Of a stretch of 64,000 nt of DNA, positions 22,072 through 29,782 are shown piece after piece. A program made the position numbers and the translations under genes. Location of the stretch: assembly GCA_018057825.1 (NCBI GenBank), contig JAGPCY010000009.1:124001-188000 (forward strand), written 5' to 3'. The DNA comes from Kofleriaceae bacterium. GTDB lineage: Bacteria; Myxococcota_A; Polyangia; Haliangiales; Haliangiaceae. Numbering within the stretch: the first letter of the stretch is position 1; the number at the start of each line of letters is the position of its first letter. The notes beneath the pieces are model-generated. The model saw only the letters and a list, made by a program, of their open reading frames with translations, ran no database searches and was not told the origin of the DNA.

Positions 22072-23067
22072 CTAGGCTCGCTGACGCGAGCCCTGGGCCG
22101 GAGGCAAGGCTGCGGCGGGCATGAACGAGCCGTAGCCGCCCTGATCGGAGCGTCGGATGCCGGCGCGCAGGACGGCGGCTACGCCCCGGCTTCGTCGTTC
22201 GGCGGCGGTGAGCTTCGTCGGGTCGGGGGCGGTGCACGCGTGGCGAAGCGCGTCGACGTCCAACCAGCCCGACCAGAGGGCCCAGGTGAAGTGCCCATCC
22301 TTCCACCCGCCACCGCAGCCGGCGGTGCGCAGCTCATCGCGGACCGCAGCGACCGGGAAGAAGACAAGCGAGCGGAAGGCGAGCCAGTCCGCGCCAGGCA
22401 CCCCAAGCTTCGACGCCTTGGATGGATCGGTGGCGCGCAGCGCGTAGTCGCGCGCGATGGACGCGTCCCAGCCGAGCATCGGCAACGCGCGCGCGTAGCG
22501 CCAGGGACCGAACAGCGCCTCCTCGAGATCGGCGCGGGTCACCTCCTGCGCAAGCTGACTCACCGACTTCAGGAACTCCTGTTGGCCGGCGGTGAAGTGC
22601 AGCGCGGTAGGCTTCACATTGCCGTTGTTGTCCTCGATGAGGTCGGTCCCGAAGGCCGCCGCGTAGTCGAGGGTTCGCCGAGCGCCAACGGCGAAGCGCT
22701 GGCCACGGAAGTCGCCCGCCTGATCGATCGCGGCGGCCAGGTATGCGCGAAAGATCGACGGCAGCGGCTTCAGGTCGTGCGCGACCTTGCCGCCCTTCGA
22801 CTCGCCCTTGCCGTCGTCCTTGGCGGCCTTCGCGTAGCGCAGGCCGATCGCGGGATCCTCGGGCCAACCCGAGCGATCGCGGTCGAGGGCGTCCAGGAGT
22901 TGCTCGCGCGTCAGGTCGGTCGCCAAGATCGGGCGCCATCGCCCACGGTCCTGCCACGCGAGGCGAGCCGATGCGTCGACCTCGCTGACCGCGAGAGTCG
23001 CGCCGAGCGCCGCCATGAAGCCGATCGGGTTCGAGCCGTCGAGGCCCGACAACAAGAACTCGCTCAT
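22072..23067 (-). CDS. cas8: Type I-G Cas8-like large-subunit protein (short form)
   Basis: A 331-aa protein beginning MSEFLLSGLDGSNPIGFMAA, the N-terminal signature shared by type I-U/I-G large-subunit proteins (GLDGSNPxGFxAALG). It is much shorter than Csx17-type subunits, so it may be the Csb3/Csx14-like class. It would recognise the PAM and recruit Cas3 within the crRNA effector complex. Start ATG overlaps the cas3 stop by 4 bp, marking one operon. It is the last cas gene before the leader. Assignment rests on the signature and position. Confidence 0.75.
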   Translation of the reverse strand: MSEFLLSGLDGSNPIGFMAALGATLAVSEVDASARLAWQDRGRWRPILATDLTREQLLDALDRDRSGWPEDPAIGLRYAKAAKDDGKGESKGGKVAHDLKPLPSIFRAYLAAAIDQAGDFRGQRFAVGARRTLDYAAAFGTDLIEDNNGNVKPTALHFTAGQQEFLKSVSQLAQEVTRADLEEALFGPWRYARALPMLGWDASIARDYALRATDPSKASKLGVPGADWLAFRSLVFFPVAAVRDELRTAGCGGGWKDGHFTWALWSGWLDVDALRHACTAPDPTKLTAAERRSRGVAAVLRAGIRRSDQGGYGSFMPAAALPPAQGSRQRA

Positions 23068-26000
23068 GGCGCGTCCTCCGACATGTCCGCGCGCGGTGCG
23101 CACTCCTCTTCCGCTGCGCTCGCCGCGCAGTCTGCGAGGCGCACCAGGGCTTCCATCCAAGCCAACGACCACCAACCGTAGCGATCGGTGAGCCGGAAGA
23201 ACCGGCTTGGGATCCCCGCGCCCCAGGCGGCGAGGCCATGGTCGAGCGGCGCCTCGAACACAACGCCATCCACATCGACGCGCGCGGACGTGACCTCGCT
23301 CGCTTCGACCACCTCGATCGGCGCCTCGGGGCGACACCAGCCATGGTGGGCCCCGACCAGGTGGAGCACGAGGTCGCGATCGGACCCGTCGAGCGGGAGA
23401 GCGTCCGCTCGCTCGAGCATCGCGACCGATAGGATCTCGTGGCGGGCGCCGCGGGGGTAGCCTGCGACCTGACGGATTCGTCGACGCTCAGCGCGCGACC
23501 GACGCTTCGACGCGGACTTCGCGATCGGCGCCGTGAGGCTCATCGCGCGAACGGCATCACCGTCCATGAGCCAGCGTTGAAAGCGCGGATCCGCCTTGCC
23601 GACGTCGTGCCACCGCGCCGCGAGGCGGATCGCCCCAGCGAGCGGTGGCGGAAGCCCAAACGAGCGCGCGAAGTGCTCGGCGTAGTGTTCGACGTGCTTC
23701 AAGTGGACCGCCAACGAGACCCCAGCCGGCCCGACGCCGGTCCGAGACGCGGCGTCGTCATCCGACGGCACGTCCGCCCCCGTGTCGAGCCCGGCGTCGT
23801 CGAAGGTCAACACACCGAGGCGCCCAGGGATCTCGAACCCAATCCGGGACCACCGCACGACCGTCGTCTCATCAGCCTCCAGGTCGCCCCCCGACAACAC
23901 CAAGCGAAGCCGATCGGCATGGTCCTCAAGCACCTTGGCGACGGGATCGGTAGGATCGTTCGCCCGCACCACGTCGGCCAGTCGCCGCGCCGCGCCAAGG
24001 TCGCGCATCACCCGCCGCAGTGCCGAGGGTTGCAGCTCCGCTCCCTCGCTGGTCAGCTCGCGTGCGAGCTGCTGGAGCGCTGCGAACGGGGCCGGCGCAG
24101 GTGAATCGCGCGGTGGCGGCGCGCCGTGCGGCCCCAGCACGCCGCGCAGGCGCAGGTAGAGCCGTCCGCGCTGCTCCAGATGGGCGCGTGCATGCAAGTC
24201 GGAGACCGGGTCCGTGGCCTCCGGACAGAACGTTCCGTCGCGCAGCCCGCCGTAGGAGCTGGGGACGACCAGTGTCAGGCCCGCGGAGAACTCCTCAGGG
24301 CCGCCGACGATCGATGCCTTGCCCCGCGCGTCCCAGGCGACGACGGGCTGCCATACCCCCGCATCGCGCCGATCGTCAGCCTCGCGGGGCTGATCGGCCA
24401 AGAGGTCGCTGTACCCAGCGACGTTCATGCCACCGAGCCACTTCAGCGCCGCCCAGATCGGCACCGTGACGGCCTCGCGTCGCAGCGGCGGCGCGACCGC
24501 GATCGACTCGAGCCAAAGCTCGTCCCGGCGCGCGCGATCGAGGTCGGGCTCATTCGGCGCGCTTGGGAGGTCGAGCTCCCGCCGCCAGACGATACTTACC
24601 TCCGGCGTGCCAGGGACCTCGCCCCGGAGGTGCAGCGCCACCGACGGGTCAGGGTTCGGTGTTGCGTTCGTGCAAGACAACAGGTCGAGCGTCCGACTCG
24701 TGAGCGTCAGCTCGGGGACCGGGGCTGTGAAACACGCAGGGGGGGCGCCGCTGCGCAGGGCTTCGGCGCGGCCGACGTCGAGCGAGGACCCGAACGAACC
24801 AAGGTAGTCCCAGGTCGCCGACAGCGCCTCGCCATAGACGAGATCGTTGGCGCGGGCGCCCAGGTGATCGCCGCGTGCCGCGATGATGCCGTGCGCGGCC
24901 TTGTACTCTCCCCGTCGGTCGAGACGTCCGAAGCGCTGCACCAGCGCATCCAGGCTCGCGCACTCCGTCACCAGCACGTCGAAGTCCAGGTCAGCTCCCG
25001 CCTCGATGCATTGCGTGGCGACGACGACGCAACCGGGCGCTTTGCGCTCGCTCCCCGCACCGACGAGAGGCTTGATCGCGCGCTCGACCTTTTCGCGGTC
25101 GATGGGGCGCATCCGTCCGGTGATGAGGAAGACCGGCGGCCCGCCGTCGCCGGCGCGTTGCAGGGATGCTCGGAGCGACGCGAATGCCGCGAGCGCGGTA
25201 TCGACTCGATTGACCACGAGCGCCACTCGCTGGACGCCGCTCTTCACTTGCTCTGCCACAAGCGCAGCGACCGCATCAGCAAAAGCCGTCCGGCGCTTCG
25301 TCTCGTCGCCCGATACCTTGATCTCCTTGAGCACCGCCGGGCGGGCCACCGTCAGCCGCGGTCCAAGGACGGCATCGGCGCGATCGTCATCGGCAAGGCC
25401 AAACGCCGACTCGACCTCGGGCCGTGGCGTCGCGGACATGGATACGACCGCGAGAGACGGTGTTCCGGTCGGCTCGCCGTGGAACCGCTTCACTGCCGCG
25501 AGCAAGTGCTCAAACGGTCGCGCGAGGTGAACCTCATCGAGGAAGACCAGTGTGTCATGGGACAGGATCCCGGCGTGGACGGGGCGCATGCCCGTCGACA
25601 CGCCGTAGCCGCGGAACAGCAGACGAGATCCGACCTGATCGACCGTCGAGATCCCAAGCACGGGCTGGCACGGGTCCTTGACCCACTGGTCGTCGCGAGG
25701 GATCGCGCCGCGGAGGTGCGCGACGCGGATCGGGCGCGCCTGCGAGGGCCCCGCCGGCTTCAGGTCGGGTGGCACCGGCGCGAGGAGCCCACAGAGGGCG
25801 CGCGCGGCGTGTCCGAGGATCCCCGGCTCATCGACGGCCTTGGCGAGGCGGTTCGCGATGTACGTCGCGGTCTCGTGCGCTTGATCGACGACGGTTCGAC
25901 GGTCGACGACCAAGAGGATTCGCCGCGCGGCGCGGCGCTTCTCTACCGGTCGCGTCGCATCGACGGCGAGGGCGTAAACGGCGATCTCGAGGACAGTTGT

Positions 26001-26153
26001 CTTGCCGGTCCCGGTCGGGAGGTCGAGGTTCTTCGGCCACACCCCGGTCGCAACGACTGTCTCGGCCAGGCGACGCTGCCATGGAAAGGTCCCGCGCTTC
26101 CCGTCGTAGAGGGCGCGGTAGAACTCGTCGAAGCTGCCGATCGCGTTGGTCAT
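23064..26153 (-). CDS. cas3: CRISPR-associated helicase-nuclease Cas3 (type I-G, C-terminal HD)
   Basis: A 1029-aa protein with the SF2 helicase first: Walker A LPTGTGKTTV (about residue 40), DEVH box (FLDEVHLARP), SAT motif (VVSMSATPRP), motif VI (LVQRFGRLDRRGEY). The HD nuclease is C-terminal (HVEHYAEHF, AARWHDVGKADPRF, HEILSVAML, GAHHGW). Helicase-then-HD is the order typical of type I-U/I-G. It unwinds and degrades the targeted DNA strand. All key residues appear intact, so interference should be functional. ATG 26153 overlaps the csb2 stop (TGATG). Confidence 0.95.
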   Translation of the reverse strand: MTNAIGSFDEFYRALYDGKRGTFPWQRRLAETVVATGVWPKNLDLPTGTGKTTVLEIAVYALAVDATRPVEKRRAARRILLVVDRRTVVDQAHETATYIANRLAKAVDEPGILGHAARALCGLLAPVPPDLKPAGPSQARPIRVAHLRGAIPRDDQWVKDPCQPVLGISTVDQVGSRLLFRGYGVSTGMRPVHAGILSHDTLVFLDEVHLARPFEHLLAAVKRFHGEPTGTPSLAVVSMSATPRPEVESAFGLADDDRADAVLGPRLTVARPAVLKEIKVSGDETKRRTAFADAVAALVAEQVKSGVQRVALVVNRVDTALAAFASLRASLQRAGDGGPPVFLITGRMRPIDREKVERAIKPLVGAGSERKAPGCVVVATQCIEAGADLDFDVLVTECASLDALVQRFGRLDRRGEYKAAHGIIAARGDHLGARANDLVYGEALSATWDYLGSFGSSLDVGRAEALRSGAPPACFTAPVPELTLTSRTLDLLSCTNATPNPDPSVALHLRGEVPGTPEVSIVWRRELDLPSAPNEPDLDRARRDELWLESIAVAPPLRREAVTVPIWAALKWLGGMNVAGYSDLLADQPREADDRRDAGVWQPVVAWDARGKASIVGGPEEFSAGLTLVVPSSYGGLRDGTFCPEATDPVSDLHARAHLEQRGRLYLRLRGVLGPHGAPPPRDSPAPAPFAALQQLARELTSEGAELQPSALRRVMRDLGAARRLADVVRANDPTDPVAKVLEDHADRLRLVLSGGDLEADETTVVRWSRIGFEIPGRLGVLTFDDAGLDTGADVPSDDDAASRTGVGPAGVSLAVHLKHVEHYAEHFARSFGLPPPLAGAIRLAARWHDVGKADPRFQRWLMDGDAVRAMSLTAPIAKSASKRRSRAERRRIRQVAGYPRGARHEILSVAMLERADALPLDGSDRDLVLHLVGAHHGWCRPEAPIEVVEASEVTSARVDVDGVVFEAPLDHGLAAWGAGIPSRFFRLTDRYGWWSLAWMEALVRLADCAASAAEEECAPRADMSEDAP

Positions 26154-27838
26154 CAATCGCCATCCTTCCCATCGACCGGGAAACAAAGTCCGAGGCCGTT
26201 GTATCGGCCCGCGCCGAGGATCACCGGTCCCTGGACAGCCTCGGCGAAGTGCAGGGCGACGTGGGTCAGGATCCGGCGCTGCCGACCGGCGACCGGTGGA
26301 TACGCCGGGAAGGCGCGGGCCTTGGCTGCGCCAGCGACCGGCGCCGCCGGCAGGATCTCAACCGAGACAGGGTCCGGCAGTCCGGCGTGACGACACGAAG
26401 CGACGATGCTGGCCTCCGCGGCGGCGACCGCTGCTCGTAGCTCCTCGGGATCTCGGCTGCGTAGGTCCCCAGGATGGCGCTCGAGGGCCACCGGAGTGAC
26501 GGAGAGCCACGTCGTCGATCGGCTGGACCAGCGGCGGGGATCCAACGTTGCCATCGGGGCGATGGGCGTGCGCCGCAGCCAGACCTCCAAACCACCCGGC
26601 AGCCGTGCCGGCACTACGTTGTCCCGCGTCCGTGCCGCCCGCTCCCACGCGTCGATGCTGCGCGCGATCGCGGTGCGGTCGCCAGGGGCGACGTCGTGAG
26701 GGAACACCAGAGCGACGCCCCGCAGATAGCCGTCCGCGTGGGGGTGGCCCACGAACGGGAGCGGAACGATCGCGAGGTGGCTTCGCGACGACCGCGCACC
26801 GTCTGGGGTGTGTCCCGTCAGCAGCTCCGGCGGTGGCTGAACGGGGCAAAACGACTGGAGCGCCTTGCGCACCGCGCGCGAAAGCTCGACGCCTCGGGTG
26901 GCCGGGAGCAAGAGGCTCCCGGCGCCGTCGCGGTCGTCCGGCTCATCGTTGACTGCGAAGAGCAGCCAATCGACCGAGCTGAACTCGCTGCCGGGTGACA
27001 CCGTGGCGCTCTCAGCGTCGGCCTTTCGATATGCAACGACCCGGGCCGGGAGCGTCCGTCCGCTGGCGGTGCCGCGGTGGACCTCGAAATCGGCCGCGAG
27101 CTCGCCGAGCTGCCCGGGTGGAACCCAGCGCAGCATTTCCCGTCCTGCCTCATCCGGGACCAGCGCGGCCGGACCGCCCTCGCTCGAGGTCGTGACGCGC
27201 ACGGACACCAACGATGAAGAATGACCGATGCGAACGACTCGCGCGGCCAGCTCATCGAGCGCCGAAGCGACGGCGGCCGGCGGCTCCGCGTGGGGCCAGC
27301 GCAGGGCGACCCGGGGCTCGACCGGGGTCACCGAGGGAAACGTGCGCGGCTGCTTCCCGCGTGCGGCCGGCAAGAGGGAAGCGCCAACCTTCACGGCCTC
27401 CTTTGCGAGCTTGCCATCCGCCGGGCCGGTCGCACGAACGAGTGCGGCCCGGTAGCGCTGCTCTGCCTTGCCGACGGCGGTTCGAGCCTTCGCGCGTGCC
27501 TTGTCGGTGTCGGCTGCCGCCAGTTCGGAGGTCGCGTGGTCGAGGGCCTCCGCTTCCCCCGACACATCGGGGATCGCCGATGGGTCATTCACCGGCACGA
27601 AAACGTCGAAGATCTCGCGCGGCTCCGCGGTGGTGCAGCAGATCTCGGGTGGTGCCTGCTCGGCGAGCCACGCGAGGGCGTCGCGCTCGGCCGCAGGATC
27701 GAGCGCGGACTCAAAGTGCGTCGCTGCGAAGGCCGAGTAGACTCGGGCCGGGTGCGGCGGCCACTCCGCGGCGCGGCGGTCGTCGTAGCGCGTCGCGACG
27801 TAGCGGCCGGTCAGGAACTCGATGGCGATCGTGAGCAT
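26153..27838 (-). CDS. csb2: Type I-G Csb2 (Cas5-Cas6 fusion, GSU0054 family)
   Basis: A 561-aa protein starting MLTIAIEFLTGRYVATRYDD, the conserved Csb2 N-terminus, with WPPHPARVYSAF nearby. The N-half is Cas5-like (crRNA 5'-handle capping), and the C-half is a Cas6-like RAMP that would cut the repeat below its 7-bp stem. The C-terminal RILTHVALHFAEAVQGPVIL...GRYNGLGLCFPV supplies the Gly-rich RAMP loop. It overlaps both neighbours by 1 bp (TGATG), indicating tight coupling within the cas operon. Confidence 0.9.
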   Translation of the reverse strand: MLTIAIEFLTGRYVATRYDDRRAAEWPPHPARVYSAFAATHFESALDPAAERDALAWLAEQAPPEICCTTAEPREIFDVFVPVNDPSAIPDVSGEAEALDHATSELAAADTDKARAKARTAVGKAEQRYRAALVRATGPADGKLAKEAVKVGASLLPAARGKQPRTFPSVTPVEPRVALRWPHAEPPAAVASALDELAARVVRIGHSSSLVSVRVTTSSEGGPAALVPDEAGREMLRWVPPGQLGELAADFEVHRGTASGRTLPARVVAYRKADAESATVSPGSEFSSVDWLLFAVNDEPDDRDGAGSLLLPATRGVELSRAVRKALQSFCPVQPPPELLTGHTPDGARSSRSHLAIVPLPFVGHPHADGYLRGVALVFPHDVAPGDRTAIARSIDAWERAARTRDNVVPARLPGGLEVWLRRTPIAPMATLDPRRWSSRSTTWLSVTPVALERHPGDLRSRDPEELRAAVAAAEASIVASCRHAGLPDPVSVEILPAAPVAGAAKARAFPAYPPVAGRQRRILTHVALHFAEAVQGPVILGAGRYNGLGLCFPVDGKDGD

Positions 27839-29106
27839 CAGTCGACCGCCTCACCATCGTCCGAGCTGGCCCCCGACAGGGCGAGCCGTCGGCTCGCGCG
27901 GATGATGTCAGCGAGCTTCGGCGCAGGCACCAGCTCGACAGGAGCGGCGTCCCAGGTCAGCCCAGCGGCGGCGGCCGCCGCCGCGGCCGCTGCGACCAGG
28001 GCGTTGACGCTCTCGCGCGTCACCTCGACGGGGTGAGCCGTGCCGTCGCGCTCGAGCAGCTCGATCGCGAGCGGCCCGGTGCCCACGAGCAGGGACCGCG
28101 ACCGCAGGTCGTAGCCGACCTCGTGCTGGTGGACGACGGCGGCGAGGGCGAGGGCTGCCAGGGCCGTCCGCGCCGCCAGCTCAGCGGCATCGCGGGCTGC
28201 GCGGTCCGCGAAGGCGCTGCCATCGGTTCGGGTGGTGAAGCGGATGCGACGAAGCGCAGGGAGGGACAGGACCACCGTGTGCAACGCGTACTCGATCGTG
28301 ACGCCTCCGCCCTCGCGATCGATGGTCGGCGGGATGTTGCCGTGGTTGATCGCCGACGGGCGACCCTTGTCACCCTTGCCGCCGCGGTCATAGGGCTTCG
28401 CCTTCTTGCCGGCGATCTCCTCGCTGGTCCAGCTCGTCGGGTCCTTCGGGTCGACCTTGATCTCGACCGCGCGCTGAATCGCAGCAGGATCGATGCGGCT
28501 CGCCGTCTTGACGCCGGGCTCGGCGCCCACCCCAACGATCTCGGAAACGAGCGCACGACCGAACTTTGCGCCAGACCCGCCCAGCGGGCCCGTCGAGTCC
28601 CAGACCCCGAAGACCAGCGCCGTCGGGCAGTAGGTGAACATCGCCGTCGCATGGTCGGGGCGGGCCGAGGTGATCGCCTTGCCGACCGGCGAGACCCGGA
28701 ACGGCACGCCGTCGAGCAACGAATCCCGGAGCAGGGCGTCGGCGATCCGGTGCGGCGCCTGAAGGGCGGAGATCGTGTCGAGATCCTCCAGCTCCGCAAC
28801 CTGCGAGAAGTTCACGCGGACGAGCGGGAACGCCAGCTCCTCCCGCCGCCAAGCCTCGAGGAGCGCCTCCTCCATCCGATTGGCCTGGGAGGCCACCGAG
28901 TCGAGGAGCACAGACGGCTTCTTCTCCCCATCGATCACGCGCGTCTCGGTCGCGTACTTAGTGGTCGCGCCGCGCTCCTTTAGATAGGTCGGCGGGAAGA
29001 CCTTGTCCCCCGGTCCGCCCGCGGGCATCAGCCGGTTGATCGAACGAAAGGCGACCGCCCCACCGGCGACCGCAGCGCGAAGACCCTCGAGAGACAACGT
29101 AGACAT
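27838..29106 (-). CDS. csb1: Type I-G Csb1 (Cas7 backbone protein, GSU0053 family)
   Basis: A 422-aa protein from ATG 29106, preceded by GGAGAAGGTC. The N-terminus (AFRSINRLMPAGGPGDKVFP then TYLKERGATTKYATETRVID) and GKAITSARPDHATAMFTYCP...FGVWDST are typical of Csb1, the Cas7 subunit that polymerises along the crRNA spacer. It is the first gene of the four-gene effector operon. The 630-bp region upstream carries the degenerate repeats and promoter described separately. A longer frame upstream of ATG 29106 has no ribosome site. Confidence 0.92.
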   Translation of the reverse strand: MSTLSLEGLRAAVAGGAVAFRSINRLMPAGGPGDKVFPPTYLKERGATTKYATETRVIDGEKKPSVLLDSVASQANRMEEALLEAWRREELAFPLVRVNFSQVAELEDLDTISALQAPHRIADALLRDSLLDGVPFRVSPVGKAITSARPDHATAMFTYCPTALVFGVWDSTGPLGGSGAKFGRALVSEIVGVGAEPGVKTASRIDPAAIQRAVEIKVDPKDPTSWTSEEIAGKKAKPYDRGGKGDKGRPSAINHGNIPPTIDREGGGVTIEYALHTVVLSLPALRRIRFTTRTDGSAFADRAARDAAELAARTALAALALAAVVHQHEVGYDLRSRSLLVGTGPLAIELLERDGTAHPVEVTRESVNALVAAAAAAAAAAGLTWDAAPVELVPAPKLADIIRASRRLALSGASSDDGEAVD

Positions 29107-29222
29107 GACCTTCTCCTTGCGACGAGACACGCGACCGACCGCGCGATGCGGTTTATACGTTGGCCCTATGTCAGCGGTAGCCGAGCGCGAACCAGGCGCG
29201 CCCCCCAAGGTTGGGTCCGCAT

Positions 29223-29327
29223 GACCTCAAAGGGGTGAGTGCCCTAGTGCCGGACCAACACCTGCGAAACCGCGGCGCGGGCTAACAACGAGCTTCAATG
29301 CAGGGCGCTGTTGACACCCACCCCGTC
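29223..29327 (-). ncRNA. Candidate crRNA-like regulatory RNA (CreA/CreR-type mini-array)
   Basis: On the minus strand a degenerate repeat (29327-29292) ends TGCATTGAAGC exactly like the array repeat. Its upper half is diverged but keeps a stem with the same 5-nt loop length: GGGTGT-CAACA-GCGCCC. A pseudo-spacer of about 35 nt (29291-29257, starting TCGTTGTTAGCC) follows. A second, weaker repeat-like segment (AGGG-N7-CCCT then TTTGAGGTC, about 29256-29223) lies at a 69-bp period. Conserved handle and stem with diverged sequence, close to the array period and beside the cas promoter, matches known CreA/CreR guides. Transcription and function are inference. Confidence 0.6.
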
Positions 29328-29361
29328 TCTTCTTAGCTTACAAACCACGACCGCACATCCC

Positions 29362-29404
29362 GGGCGCGCGCGATTCGCGCTCCAAACGAATATCGCGCGC
29401 GCCC
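29362..29404 (-). terminator. Strong hairpin upstream of the mini-array
   Basis: GGGCGCGCGCGATTCG pairs with CGAATATCGCGCGCGCCC around a 9-nt loop. No U-tract follows. It could end a short transcript from the promoter at 29537-29564 or separate it from the crRNA-like RNA. Confidence 0.5.
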
Positions 29405-29536
29405 AGGTCGTCCTCGCCACGCGTCCCACCCATGGGTGACGAGCCCATGGATCGCGATCAGGGTGCCTGCTCGGCAGCTCGACGGCGCCCCTGCGCGCCG
29501 ACCGTCCTCCTGGCGATTGCGCCGATCACCAGTCAA

Positions 29537-29564
29537 GCATAGCCACGGCCGCGAAGGTGTCAAG
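29537..29564 (-). promoter_or_regulatory. Sigma70-like promoter facing the cas operon
   Basis: On the minus strand TTGACA (29564-29559) is followed after 16 nt by TATGCT (29542-29537), a good match to consensus in a GC-rich genome. An 11-nt C tract abuts the -35 box upstream. Transcription would run through the hairpin and mini-array toward csb1. Confidence 0.6.
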
Positions 29565-29615
29565 GGGGGGGGGGTGATCGAGCTGCGACCGCAACCCGTA
29601 CAAAGAACGATAACC

Positions 29616-29640
29616 TTGTCGTTGTTAACCCGAGTGGCGG
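29616..29640 (+). promoter_or_regulatory. Candidate target site of the crRNA-like RNA
   Basis: TTG followed by TCGTTGTTAACCCGAGTGGC (from 29619) matches the pseudo-spacer at its first 9 nt without mismatch and at 18 of the first 22 by my alignment. The 5' TTG fits the TTN PAM reported for the Geobacter sulfurreducens type I-U system. A weak minus-strand promoter (TTAACA-18-TTTGTA) overlaps it. Confidence 0.5.
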
Positions 29641-29668
29641 TGGCCCCCATCGCCAAAGAGGACGCCAC

Positions 29669-29782
29669 GCGTCTATTGGTCGATGACGTCGCCCCGATCG
29701 TTGCCGCATTCCGGGCCGGTAACGATAACCCCGCGCGTCTATTGGTCAATGTCGTCAACCCGATCGTTGCTGCTGGGTTGCG
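29669..29782. repeat. Imperfect direct repeat at the kinase 3' end
   Basis: CGCGTCTATTGGTCGATGAC (about 29671) and CGCGTCTATTGGTCAATGTC (about 29735) begin two imperfect copies with a period of about 64 bp, each followed by ACCCGATCGTTGC-like sequence. The second copy includes the kinase stop codon. Confidence 0.7.

Noticed and set aside
29297-29443. About 50-aa minus-strand mini-ORF (MGSSPMGGTRGEDD...) containing AGA-AGA and ending in the degenerate repeat, considered as a creT toxin gene
   Set aside because: It lacks a Shine-Dalgarno sequence and the AGA codons are far from the start, unlike known creT mini-ORFs. Mentioned only as speculation in the finding.
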